Assembly (NCBI GenBank): GCA_900078775.1
Contig: LT549889.1
Span: forward strand, 5,084,001-5,148,000
From: Mycolicibacterium aurum
GTDB lineage: Bacteria; Actinomycetota; Actinomycetes; Mycobacteriales; Mycobacteriaceae
DNA: 64,000 bases
Direction of reading: 5' to 3'
Shown here: positions 27,535 to 35,475 of the stretch, one piece after another
How positions within the stretch are numbered: position 1 is the stretch's first letter
How the letters are laid out: each line of letters starts with the position of its first letter
The notes under the pieces: model-generated
What the model was told of the DNA's origin: nothing
Seen by the model: only the letters and a program-made list of their open reading frames with translations
The model's database searches: none
Translations under genes and position numbers: made by a program

Positions 27535-28659
27535 CTACCAGTCGGCCTCGTCGTAGCGGATGACGCCACGGATGTTGTTGCCGTCCAGCATGTCCTGATA
27601 GCCCTGGTTGATGTCTTCCAGGCGGTACGTGCGGGTGATCATATCGTCGATGTTCAGCAGGCCGGACTTGTAGAGCGCGGCTAGCCGCGGGGTCTCCACA
27701 TGCGAGCTGCCACCGCCGAAGATGTTGCCCTTCAACGTCTTCTGCAGCATGGTGAACAGGAACAGGTTCAGCTTCACATCGGCGTCCATCATCGAGCCCA
27801 TACCGGTCACCACACAGGTGCCGGTCTTGGCGGTGAGGATCATCGCCTCCTCGATGTACTCGCCCTTCATCTCACCGACGGCGATGATCACCTTGTCGGC
27901 CATCAGGCCGTGGGTCACGTCGATGACAGGTGCGATGGCCTCGGCCATGGACGGGTAGACGTGCGTGGCGCCGAACTTGATCGCCTGATCGCGCTTCCAC
28001 TCGTTCGGGTCGATCGCGATGACCTGCTTGGCCCCGGAGATGACCGCACCCTGCAGCGCACTCATGCCGATGCCGCCGACGCCGACGATGATGACGGTCT
28101 CGCCGGGCTTGACCTCGGCGATGTTGGTGGCTGAACCGAAGCCGGTGGGCACCGCGCAACCCATGATGGCCGCGGTCTCGAACGGGATGTCCTCGTCGAT
28201 CTTGACGACCGAGTCCTTGTGCACCGTCATGTACGGGGCGAAGGTGCCCAGCAGGTTCATCGGCGACACCTCATGGCTGCCGGCGTGGATGCGGCTGGTG
28301 CCGTCGGCGATGGCCTTACCGCCCAGCAGGACCGCACCGCGGTCGCACAGCGAGCGGAAACCCTTCAGGCACGGCGGGCACTCGCCGCAGGCCGGGATGA
28401 ACGCCAGGATGACGTGATCACCCTCGGCCAGGCCGGTGACGTTCTTACCGACCTTGGTGATGACGCCGGCGCCCTCGTGGCCGCCCAGGGCGGGCAGTCC
28501 GATCGGGGTCGCACCGGTGGTGATGTGGTAGTCGGAGTGGCACATGCCGGCCGCGTGCATCCGGATCTGCACCTCATCGGCCACCGGATCGCCCAAGTCG
28601 ATCTCGTCGACCTTGAACGGCGAGTTGAGTTCCCAGAGCAGGGCACCTTTGGTCTTCAT
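27535..28659 (-). CDS. NDMA-dependent (mycofactocin-associated) zinc alcohol dehydrogenase
   Basis: 374-residue medium-chain Zn alcohol dehydrogenase. GMCHSDYH and GGHEGAGV give the catalytic zinc ligands, PACGECPPCLKGFRSLC the structural zinc site, and VGVGGIG (about 193-199) the nucleotide fold. KALLWELNSPFKVDEIDLGDP-like and GGGSSHVETPRLAALYKSG belong to the NDMA-dependent Rxyl_3153-type subgroup (AdhD-like), in which tightly bound NAD is thought to be recycled through mycofactocin. The ATG lies 8 bp after a TATTAT box, which fits a leaderless transcript. It may oxidise alcohols made by the island P450s. Confidence 0.9.
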   Translation of the reverse strand: MKTKGALLWELNSPFKVDEIDLGDPVADEVQIRMHAAGMCHSDYHITTGATPIGLPALGGHEGAGVITKVGKNVTGLAEGDHVILAFIPACGECPPCLKGFRSLCDRGAVLLGGKAIADGTSRIHAGSHEVSPMNLLGTFAPYMTVHKDSVVKIDEDIPFETAAIMGCAVPTGFGSATNIAEVKPGETVIIVGVGGIGMSALQGAVISGAKQVIAIDPNEWKRDQAIKFGATHVYPSMAEAIAPVIDVTHGLMADKVIIAVGEMKGEYIEEAMILTAKTGTCVVTGMGSMMDADVKLNLFLFTMLQKTLKGNIFGGGSSHVETPRLAALYKSGLLNIDDMITRTYRLEDINQGYQDMLDGNNIRGVIRYDEADW

Positions 28660-28667
28660 GGAAGCCG

Positions 28668-28686
28668 ATAATAGAACACGTTACAG
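28668..28686 (-). promoter_or_regulatory. adh promoter with KstR-like box / AGAACAC element
   Basis: On the minus strand TATTAT (28668-28673) is a good -10, eight bases from the adh ATG. Overlapping it, TAGAACACGTTACA (28672-28685) fits the published KstR consensus TNNAACNNGTTNNA at every fixed position, and also fits the AGAACAC family seen at other island promoters. Confidence 0.5.
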
Positions 28687-28820
28687 ATTGATGGATATCT
28701 TCCGTGTGAACTGCACGTTTACCGGCTTTATTTCGTCGTGCCCAGATCCTCCCGATGAGTCCTGCTCGTCGCCCGGGTCTATTCATCACACGCTGATGAA
28801 CCGATGAAAGTGAGCCCGCA

Positions 28821-29321
28821 ATGGCCCAGATCAACGCCCGCATCGTGCCCAACCTCTGGTTCGACCGGGAGGCGCTCGAGGCCGCCGAGCACTACATCGC
28901 GGCCTTCGGGGGCAACGGCAGGATCGTTGCCACCACCGCGGCGCCGCCCGGTTCGCCGTCCCCGCCGGATGTGCCGCTGGTGGTGGAGTTCGAACTCGAC
29001 GGGCAACCGTTCGTCGGCATCAACGGCGGACCGGAGTTCCACTTCACCGAGGCGGTCTCGCTGGAGGTCCGCGTCGACGGCCAGGAGCAGTTGGATCAAC
29101 TGTGGGCCGCACTCATCGATGGCGGCCAGGAGCAACCCTGCGGATGGCTCAAGGACAAGTACGGCCTGTCCTGGCAGCTCACCCCGATGGCCTACTACGA
29201 GATGTTGGCCTCGGGCGACGAACAGGCCAACGCCCGACTGTTCGGCGCGGTGATGGCCACCTTCGGCAAGTTCGACATCGCGGCGCTGGAGCGCGCGCAC
29301 CGCTCAGCGTCGGCCGGGTAA
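28821..29321 (+). CDS. VOC-fold protein of the PhnB/3-demethylubiquinone methyltransferase-like family
   Basis: 166 residues with the two-repeat vicinal-oxygen-chelate layout: IVPNLWFDREALEAAEHYIAAFG at the N-terminus, FVGINGGPEFHFTEAVSLEV in the middle and CGWLKDKYGLSWQLTP near the end. The family is often mis-annotated as a methyltransferase; the enzymatic role of this member is unknown. It is divergent to adh across a 161-bp AT-rich gap. Confidence 0.85.
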   Translation: MAQINARIVPNLWFDREALEAAEHYIAAFGGNGRIVATTAAPPGSPSPPDVPLVVEFELDGQPFVGINGGPEFHFTEAVSLEVRVDGQEQLDQLWAALIDGGQEQPCGWLKDKYGLSWQLTPMAYYEMLASGDEQANARLFGAVMATFGKFDIAALERAHRSASAG

Positions 29322-29349
29322 CCCGAAGCAACCCACCCCGGCGCGCTGG

Positions 29350-30207
29350 TCACATCCCGAGTTTGAGGCCGGCGCCGGCGTCGACGAAAAGCTGTTGGCC
29401 GGTGACGAACCGGGATTCGTCTGATGCCAGATACACCACCGCGTGGGAGATGTCCTCCGGCTCCACCCACGGTGTCGGCATCGCCTGAAGCAGGGGGAAA
29501 ACGATTTCGGCATCCTCGCGGGTCGGTTCGCTGAGATCGGGGCGGAATACCTTGTACATGGGCAGGTTGTGCAGCATGTCGGTGTTGACGTTGGTGGGAT
29601 GCACGGCATTGATCCGGATGCTGTGCGGCGCCATGGTGAGTGCGAGGGCCTTCGTGTAGTCCCGGATCATCTTCTTGGCCATGCCGTAGCCGGCCCCTCC
29701 GGGGCCCTGCGGTCCGCCGCCGTTGACGAGATCCTTCTGGTCGATGAGGCCGGCGATGGATCCCGTGGCGATCACCGACCCGCCGGCGGTGAGATGGTCA
29801 AGGCTGACGTGGACGGTGTTGACAACGCCGACGAAGTCCACGTCGAAGGCATCGACGAAGCCGCGGAACGGAATGTGGTTTCCCTGCGGGCAGATTCCGG
29901 CGTTGGCGACGACGACGTGCAGACCACCGAGCTGCTCGACGGCCTCGTCCAACGCGACCTTGAGCGCGCCCCGGTCGCGGACATCGACCGTGGCGGCCAC
30001 CGCGCGCTGTCCGGTCTTTTCGATGAGATTGACGGTCTCGTCGAGGTCCTCCCGGGTGGCCAAGGGATATTCGTTGGACTCGATGTCGGCGCAGATATCG
30101 ACAGCGATGATGTCCGCGCCTTCCTCGGCAAGATGCACCGCGTGGCTTCGGCCCTGCCCGCGAGCGGCGCCGGTGACGAGGGCAACCTTGCCCTTGAGAC
30201 GATTCAT
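29350..30207 (-). CDS. Mycofactocin-coupled SDR family oxidoreductase
   Basis: 285 residues from the ATG at 30207 (GGAG upstream). TGAARGQGRSHAVHLAEEGADIIAVDIC-like sequence followed by a YPLATREDLDETV insertion is diagnostic of the mycofactocin-coupled SDR subfamily (carveol-dehydrogenase type). The catalytic YGMAK lies near residue 177. Members bind NAD non-exchangeably and pass electrons to mycofactocin. It is divergent to the P450 at 30313 and shares its promoter region, suggesting oxidation of a P450-made alcohol. Confidence 0.92.
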   Translation of the reverse strand: MNRLKGKVALVTGAARGQGRSHAVHLAEEGADIIAVDICADIESNEYPLATREDLDETVNLIEKTGQRAVAATVDVRDRGALKVALDEAVEQLGGLHVVVANAGICPQGNHIPFRGFVDAFDVDFVGVVNTVHVSLDHLTAGGSVIATGSIAGLIDQKDLVNGGGPQGPGGAGYGMAKKMIRDYTKALALTMAPHSIRINAVHPTNVNTDMLHNLPMYKVFRPDLSEPTREDAEIVFPLLQAMPTPWVEPEDISHAVVYLASDESRFVTGQQLFVDAGAGLKLGM

Positions 30208-30251
30208 CGAAATCTCCATTCAGCCATTCAGGGCCCATGACAATGTATTGG

Positions 30252-30285
30252 ATAATAGAACACTCACTGTTAATGTGTCACACAT
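30252..30285. promoter_or_regulatory. Divergent promoter/operator, AGAACAC element plus TGTGTCAC palindrome
   Basis: A minus-strand -10 TATTAT lies at 30252-30257 and AGAACACTCACTGTTA at 30257-30272. ATGTGT-C-ACACAT (30273-30285) is a perfect palindrome. The same two blocks, 2 bp further apart, recur at 60280-60308. Confidence 0.55.
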
Positions 30286-30312
30286 GTTGACGAGGCGGAG
30301 ACGCCCGGCCCG

Positions 30313-31533
30313 ATGACCACCGTGCACGTGAGGCCGGCTGCTGAATTCTTCAGTGACGCCGGTATTCAGGACCCGTATCCGCTCTATGACCGGTGGAGAG
30401 AGCGGGGCCCGGTTCATCGGATCGGCGACTCTTCCTTCTACGTCGTCTGTGGGTGGGACGAGGTGAACGACGTCATTGCCCGACCTGAGGTCTTCTCGTC
30501 GAACCTGACCGCGACGATGACCTACTCAGCCGAACACGGGGTCGGTGCGTTCGAGATGGAGGGTCTCGGCGGGGCTTCGCATGTGCTGGCCACAGCGGAC
30601 GATCCTGCGCACGCCGCGCACCGCAAGATGCTGATACCGCACCTCGCCGCCAAACGGATCCGAGCGTCCGAGGAATTTCTGGTGGCGACCGCCGATCGGT
30701 TGTTGGATGACGGCATCGCGCAGGGCCGCATCGAGTGGATGTCCGCGGTGGCCAATCGCCTCCCGATGATGGTGGTCGCCAGGTTGATCGGGGTACCCGA
30801 CCGCGACGTGGACATGCTCATCGCATCGGGCTACGCCACCACCCAACTGCTCGACGGGCTGGTCTCTCCGGACCGGTTGGCGGCCGCGGGTGCCGCGGCG
30901 ATCGAGCTCAGCGCCTACATCGGTGAGCACTTCGAGCGGGCGGCCGTCGAACCGGCCGACAATCTCCTGGGCGACCTCGCAGCACTGTGTGCGTCCGGGC
31001 AACTCGATGACACGACGGCCCGCATCATCATGCTCACCTTGTTCAGCGCGGGCGGCGAATCGACCGCCTCGCTGCTGGGGAGCGCGATGTGGTTGCTCGC
31101 GACCCAGCCCGACATTCAGGACCGAGTCCGGCGCGAGCCCGACCTGCTCGGCGCCTTCGTCGAGGAGGCGTTGCGGTTCGAACCTCCGTTTCGGGGGCAC
31201 TATCGCCACGTCGTGTCCGCTACCACGCTGGGCGGTGTCCCGCTACCGGCGGGGTCACGCCTGCTGCTGCTCTGGGGTGCGATCAACCGTGACCCTGCCC
31301 AATTCGACCATCCGAACGACTTCCGGCTCGACCGGCCGAAGGGCAAGGGCCACATGTCGTTCGGTAAGGGCGCGCACTTCTGTGTGGGCGCGTCGCTGGC
31401 CCGGTTGGAGGCGATGACGGTGCTGCGCACGGTCCTCGATCGCACCCGGTGGGTGGAGCCCGCAGCGGTGGGACGCTGGCTGCCCAGCATCCTGGTCCGG
31501 CGCCTGGACCGTCTGGAACTGACGATCTCATGA
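30313..31533 (+). CDS. Cytochrome P450
   Basis: 406 residues, soluble bacterial class. The I-helix oxygen motif is AGGEST, the ExxR pair is in EEALRFEPP, and the haem-binding loop is FGKGAHFCVGASLAR with the Cys ligand. The expected role is hydroxylation of a hydrophobic substrate with ferredoxin-supplied electrons; no ferredoxin gene is adjacent. It is translationally coupled (ATGA) to the SnoaL-like gene downstream. The CYP family number cannot be assigned here. Confidence 0.93.
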   Translation: MTTVHVRPAAEFFSDAGIQDPYPLYDRWRERGPVHRIGDSSFYVVCGWDEVNDVIARPEVFSSNLTATMTYSAEHGVGAFEMEGLGGASHVLATADDPAHAAHRKMLIPHLAAKRIRASEEFLVATADRLLDDGIAQGRIEWMSAVANRLPMMVVARLIGVPDRDVDMLIASGYATTQLLDGLVSPDRLAAAGAAAIELSAYIGEHFERAAVEPADNLLGDLAALCASGQLDDTTARIIMLTLFSAGGESTASLLGSAMWLLATQPDIQDRVRREPDLLGAFVEEALRFEPPFRGHYRHVVSATTLGGVPLPAGSRLLLLWGAINRDPAQFDHPNDFRLDRPKGKGHMSFGKGAHFCVGASLARLEAMTVLRTVLDRTRWVEPAAVGRWLPSILVRRLDRLELTIS

Positions 31534-31952
31534 CAAGCGCGGTGGCCGATCTGGTGGCCCAGACCGAACTCGCACAGGCCAAGGCGCGCTACTGCCGCCT
31601 GCTGGACACCAAAGACTGGTCCGCGCTCGCCGAGCTGATGACCACAGACATCCTTTTCGACCTGGATGCGGGCAACCCGTCCTCGGTCCCGATAGTGGGA
31701 CGAGAAAATGTTCTGGCCGCAGTGCAGGATTCAGTTGCCGACGCGCTCACCGTGCACCAGGTGCACGCCCCCGAGTTCGAGATCATCGGCGAGGAAGCGC
31801 AGGTCATCTGGGCGGTCCAGGAAAGGGTCGTGTGGGAGAACGGAACCTCGCTGACGGCCTTCGGTCATTACCACGATCGGTGGATCCGGCTCGACCGTCG
31901 TTGGCGCATAGCCGAACTGCGGCTGCGACATCTGGTCATGGATTTCGGCTGA
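31530..31952 (+). CDS. SnoaL-like (NTF2-fold) protein
   Basis: 140 residues; the N-terminal ELAQAKARYCRLLDTKDWSALAELMTTD and the later HVTQVHAPEF-like and RRWRIAELRLRH segments fit the SnoaL_4 family (polyketide cyclase, BaiE-type dehydratase and related). Such proteins can be dehydratases, isomerases or hydrolases on bulky substrates. It starts inside the P450 stop codon, so it probably acts on the P450 product or a derived CoA ester. Confidence 0.8.
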   Translation: MTSAVADLVAQTELAQAKARYCRLLDTKDWSALAELMTTDILFDLDAGNPSSVPIVGRENVLAAVQDSVADALTVHQVHAPEFEIIGEEAQVIWAVQERVVWENGTSLTAFGHYHDRWIRLDRRWRIAELRLRHLVMDFG

Positions 31953-31961
31953 CCACGTCAC

Positions 31962-33242
31962 TCACATCGCCGTGCGGCTGTCCTGACCCATCTCGTGCGG
32001 CGCGCGGGTGAAGTTTCGCACCATCGCCTGAATCGAGTAGGACGCCGCCAACCTGCCGTCGCGCGTGTAGACCCGCCCGTCGCCCTGGACCAGTCCGCGG
32101 CCCGACCAGAAGGCATGGTTGGTGTAGAGCAACCAATCGGCGATATCGACATCGTCATGGAATGCGATGTCGGCCTTCATGATTCCTGTTGACAACGTCC
32201 GGTGTGCGTGCGCTTCGCCGAAGCCCTTGTGCGGCAGCATTCCTGCCGCGATGGTCCAGTGCGTCGTGGACTGGGCGAGGAGTGCCTGCTGCAGATACCC
32301 CTCGTTCACGCTGTCGCGAAACCGGACCCATACATCGATGCGGGGCGGGGCCACGCGGTCGGGATCGGGATCGTAGGCCCCGTCGGCCACCCGAATCTCG
32401 CGTCCGGTCATCCCGAATCCGGCGAACGGAACGCACTCATCGGGTGGGGGTACGGGCGGCATCGGTTCGACGTCGCGCATCACCTCGGGTGCGCCGGCAT
32501 CGGCGATCACCAGCCCCGCGGCACGTAGCACGTTGTGCTGGCTGATGCGCACCTCGGCGGTGGAGAACGTCCGCCCGTGCCGCAGAAGCTCGACGTCGAC
32601 GTCCAGGGGTGCGGTGAAGGAGGCCGCCTTCAGGAAGGTCATCGACACCGAGGTAACCCGCTGAGACCGGAGAGCCTTGGCGGTGGCGACGATCGCCTGA
32701 GCCGCGAGTTGTCCGCCTTCCACGACGTCTCGTTGCGTCGGACCGTGCGCCGGTCCGGTGAACGTCAAGCCTTCTGCGGGTGTCACGTCGATGAGATGCG
32801 CGAGGTCGGCGGCATCACCCCAGAGCGGGAACCGCGTCGGAACCGTGGTTCCGTCCGGCCAGCGTTCGAGCACCACGACGGTCAGCTCCGGACTGTGGAA
32901 CGACACATACCCGGCGATCGCAGCGACTTCGGGAAACGGCGTCGGATAGGACCACACGGCGTCGGCTCTGTCTGCTTCGGTGCCGGTGAGGCTCCAGTAG
33001 ACGGCTTCGCCCTTGAACGGACAGACGGTTGTGGTCGCGGACGGCGTCAGATACTCCCATCGGACGGCGTCATCCGGGAAGTACAGCCGATCGACGTGAT
33101 CGGTCTCCGTGACGAGCAGACAGTCGTCGCTCTCGGCGATCATCAGCTCACCCGCCCACGCCTGGGCTGAGTACAGGCACGGTGAGGCGTCGATGCGGTA
33201 ATCGGGGTGGGACGGCCAGGCCGACTCGACGTGCGTGGTCAC
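31962..33242 (-). CDS. DUF427-acyl-CoA thioesterase fusion
   Basis: 426 residues from the GTG at 33242, which overlaps the ligase stop (GTGA); longer readings would run into that gene. Residues about 20-130 are a DUF427 domain (WEYLTPSATTTVCPFKGEAVYWSL). The rest is a TesB-like double hotdog thioesterase (VEGGQLAAQAIVATAKAL, VTSVSMTFLKAASFTAPLDV, then a second hotdog ending in YSIQAMVRNF). It is the last gene of the aldehyde dehydrogenase-SDR-ligase operon and may release CoA or proofread the ligase product. Confidence 0.85.
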   Translation of the reverse strand: MTTHVESAWPSHPDYRIDASPCLYSAQAWAGELMIAESDDCLLVTETDHVDRLYFPDDAVRWEYLTPSATTTVCPFKGEAVYWSLTGTEADRADAVWSYPTPFPEVAAIAGYVSFHSPELTVVVLERWPDGTTVPTRFPLWGDAADLAHLIDVTPAEGLTFTGPAHGPTQRDVVEGGQLAAQAIVATAKALRSQRVTSVSMTFLKAASFTAPLDVDVELLRHGRTFSTAEVRISQHNVLRAAGLVIADAGAPEVMRDVEPMPPVPPPDECVPFAGFGMTGREIRVADGAYDPDPDRVAPPRIDVWVRFRDSVNEGYLQQALLAQSTTHWTIAAGMLPHKGFGEAHAHRTLSTGIMKADIAFHDDVDIADWLLYTNHAFWSGRGLVQGDGRVYTRDGRLAASYSIQAMVRNFTRAPHEMGQDSRTAM

Positions 33243-34723
33243 CGAGTGCTCAGTTCGCTGACCAGCTCTCGGCGCAGTATCTTGCCGGTCGCGTTTGTCG
33301 GCAGTTCGTCGCGGAACACCACCCGGTCGGGGGTGCGGGATCCGCGCAGTTGTGCGCGGACGTGGGCGCGCAGGTCCTCGGGGTCGGGGTCGGTGCCGTG
33401 GTGGGCGACGACGACGGCGACGATGATCTGGCCCCATTGCGGGTCGTCGGCGCCGACGACCGCGCAGTCGCGGACGTGCGGATGTTCGACCAGGACATCC
33501 TCGATCTCGGCGGGGGCGATGTTCTCCCCGCCGCGGATGATGGTGTCGTCGGAGCGGCCGCCGATGAACAGGTAGCCCGCCCCGTCGAGGTAGGCGACGT
33601 CTTTGGTGGGAAACCAGCCGTTGTCGTCGAGCACAGAACCGATGTCGGTGTACTTACCGGATACCTGCTCGCCGCGCACGTACAACTCGCCCGGTTCGCC
33701 GGGGCCGAGCACGGTGCCGTCCTCGCCGCGGATCTCGACCTCGATGCCGGGCACCGGCCGGCCCACCGAACCGAGTCGACGCATCGCAGCATCGTCGGTG
33801 GCGGCGAGTGCGGCGCGGTGGTCGTCGGGGGCCAGCACCGCGATCGTCGAGCTCGTCTCGGTGAGCCCGTAAGCATTGACGAATCCGACATCGGGCAGCA
33901 GCGAGAGCGCCTTACGTACCAGCGGCAGTGGCACTTTCGAGCCGCCATAGGCCAGGGTCCGCAGCGTGGGCAGCGCGGTGTCGGTGGTTTCGAGCACGGT
34001 GACGATGCGGTCGAGCATCGTGGGAACCACCGTCGCGGACGTGACCCCTTCCTCGGCGACGAGGTCGACCCAGCGCTGGGCGTCGAAGTGGGTCAGGTAC
34101 ACCATCCTGCGGCCCGCGTAGAGGTTCGACAGCGCCGCGCTGACACCGGCGATGTGGTACGGCGGCACGCAGATCAGGGCGGCATCATCGGATTCGGCGG
34201 AGGCGAACTCGACGGTGCCCATGATGTAGCTGGTCAGATTCGCGTGGCTGAGCTCGACGGCTTTGGGTTTGGAGGTGGTACCGGAGGTGAACAGTACGAC
34301 GCCCACGGCGTCGGGGTCGGCGAACTCGGCCGCGGGCTCGGTGGTACGCGCCGCCGCCAGGAAGTCCGCCGAACCGATCGCGCGGTACCCGTCGCCGACG
34401 GCGGCGCGGTATTCATCGTCGACGATGACCAGCGGGTCGGGCAATCGGTCCAGCAGCGCGCGCAGGCCCTCGGTGGAGAGCCGGTAGTTCAGCGGTGTCA
34501 CCGGGACTGCCGCCCGTGCGGAGGCGAACAGCAGCAGCGGTAGCATCGCCCCGCCGGTGCCGACGTAGGCGACGTGCCGGGCCCCCGACGCTGCGATCAC
34601 CCCGGCACCGCCGTCGGCCAGCGCACTCAATTCGGCGGTGCTGAGCCGCATTTGGTCCGAGACCAGCGCGGTCCGGTCGGGATCGGTGTCGGCTGCCATC
34701 TCCAGCAGCAACGAGATGCTCAT
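33239..34723 (-). CDS. AMP-forming acyl-CoA synthetase (FadD-like)
   Basis: 494 residues from the ATG at 34723, overlapping the upstream SDR stop (ATGA). The P-loop LFTSGTTSKPKAVELSH, the core YGLTETSS, the hinge SDDTIIRGGENIAP and the catalytic Lys in TNATGKILRREL are all present. It activates a carboxylic acid to its CoA thioester through an acyl-adenylate. Its place after an aldehyde dehydrogenase suggests that the acid comes from that enzyme. Confidence 0.92.
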   Translation of the reverse strand: MSISLLLEMAADTDPDRTALVSDQMRLSTAELSALADGGAGVIAASGARHVAYVGTGGAMLPLLLFASARAAVPVTPLNYRLSTEGLRALLDRLPDPLVIVDDEYRAAVGDGYRAIGSADFLAAARTTEPAAEFADPDAVGVVLFTSGTTSKPKAVELSHANLTSYIMGTVEFASAESDDAALICVPPYHIAGVSAALSNLYAGRRMVYLTHFDAQRWVDLVAEEGVTSATVVPTMLDRIVTVLETTDTALPTLRTLAYGGSKVPLPLVRKALSLLPDVGFVNAYGLTETSSTIAVLAPDDHRAALAATDDAAMRRLGSVGRPVPGIEVEIRGEDGTVLGPGEPGELYVRGEQVSGKYTDIGSVLDDNGWFPTKDVAYLDGAGYLFIGGRSDDTIIRGGENIAPAEIEDVLVEHPHVRDCAVVGADDPQWGQIIVAVVVAHHGTDPDPEDLRAHVRAQLRGSRTPDRVVFRDELPTNATGKILRRELVSELSTR

Positions 34724-35475
34724 GAGCTCATCGGGGCCGCAGGAGATTTGAGCGTCACGTGGTCGAGTCCGATGTCGGGATTCGCCAGGGCGCTGGCGAA
34801 GATGCCGGTCAGGGTGTCTGCCACTCCTTCCGGAGTCATGTGGGTGGCCGGAACCAGTCCCCGGGCGATCCACTCGCCGGCGACGACACCGAGCAGGTCG
34901 GGATCGAAGTCGGAGATGAAGTCCGTCGGCACCGTCGCCCCCACCTCGACACAGCTGAAGCGATACCCGGGGTGTTCTAATCGCCACGCCACCAGACTGC
35001 GCTCCATGGCCGCTTTGCTCGCCGAGTATGCGCCGAGTGCGCGATGGGGGTGGCGAACGGAGTCCGAGGACAACGCGGCTATGACTGCCGACGTCGCGAG
35101 TACCGGCAGGTGCGCTCGGATGACCTGGTGAACCCCGATCACGTTGGTGGTCAGGACCTTTATCCAGTCGTCGGCGTCCACCTCGGCGAACGGTTTGAGC
35201 GGCGCGAACCCGGCGCTGATCACCAGCAGGTCCACCTCGCCGAGGGTTTCGGCCGCAACACGGCCGATCCGCGCGCAATCGTCCGGATCCCGGATGTCGG
35301 CCGAGACAGATGCCGCGGGATCCGTACCGCCGAACATGTCAGAGGACAGTTCACGCCGCGCGACCGCGACGAGCCTGGCACCCTCGGCCAGAGCGGTCGC
35401 GGCGAACGCCCGCCCGATCCCGGCCGAGGCTCCGACGACGACGACCCGCTTGTCCGCCAGCGAACCCCCGCTCAT
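34720..35475 (-). CDS. SDR family oxidoreductase
   Basis: 251 residues. VVGASAGIGRAFA near residues 13-25 binds the cofactor. The catalytic segment AYSASKAAMERSL contains Tyr-x3-Lys. The C-terminus (GLDHVTLKSP) departs from the usual SDR end, so the substrate pocket differs from that of its neighbours. It has 4-bp overlaps on both sides, in the operon from aldehyde dehydrogenase to thioesterase. Confidence 0.9.
   Translation of the reverse strand: MSGGSLADKRVVVVGASAGIGRAFAATALAEGARLVAVARRELSSDMFGGTDPAASVSADIRDPDDCARIGRVAAETLGEVDLLVISAGFAPLKPFAEVDADDWIKVLTTNVIGVHQVIRAHLPVLATSAVIAALSSDSVRHPHRALGAYSASKAAMERSLVAWRLEHPGYRFSCVEVGATVPTDFISDFDPDLLGVVAGEWIARGLVPATHMTPEGVADTLTGIFASALANPDIGLDHVTLKSPAAPMSS

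Noticed and set aside
33243..33437. N-terminal extension of the DUF427-thioesterase
   Set aside because: The extension is Arg/Pro-rich antisense of the ligase gene; the GTGA overlap at 33242 gives a natural start at the DUF427 domain.
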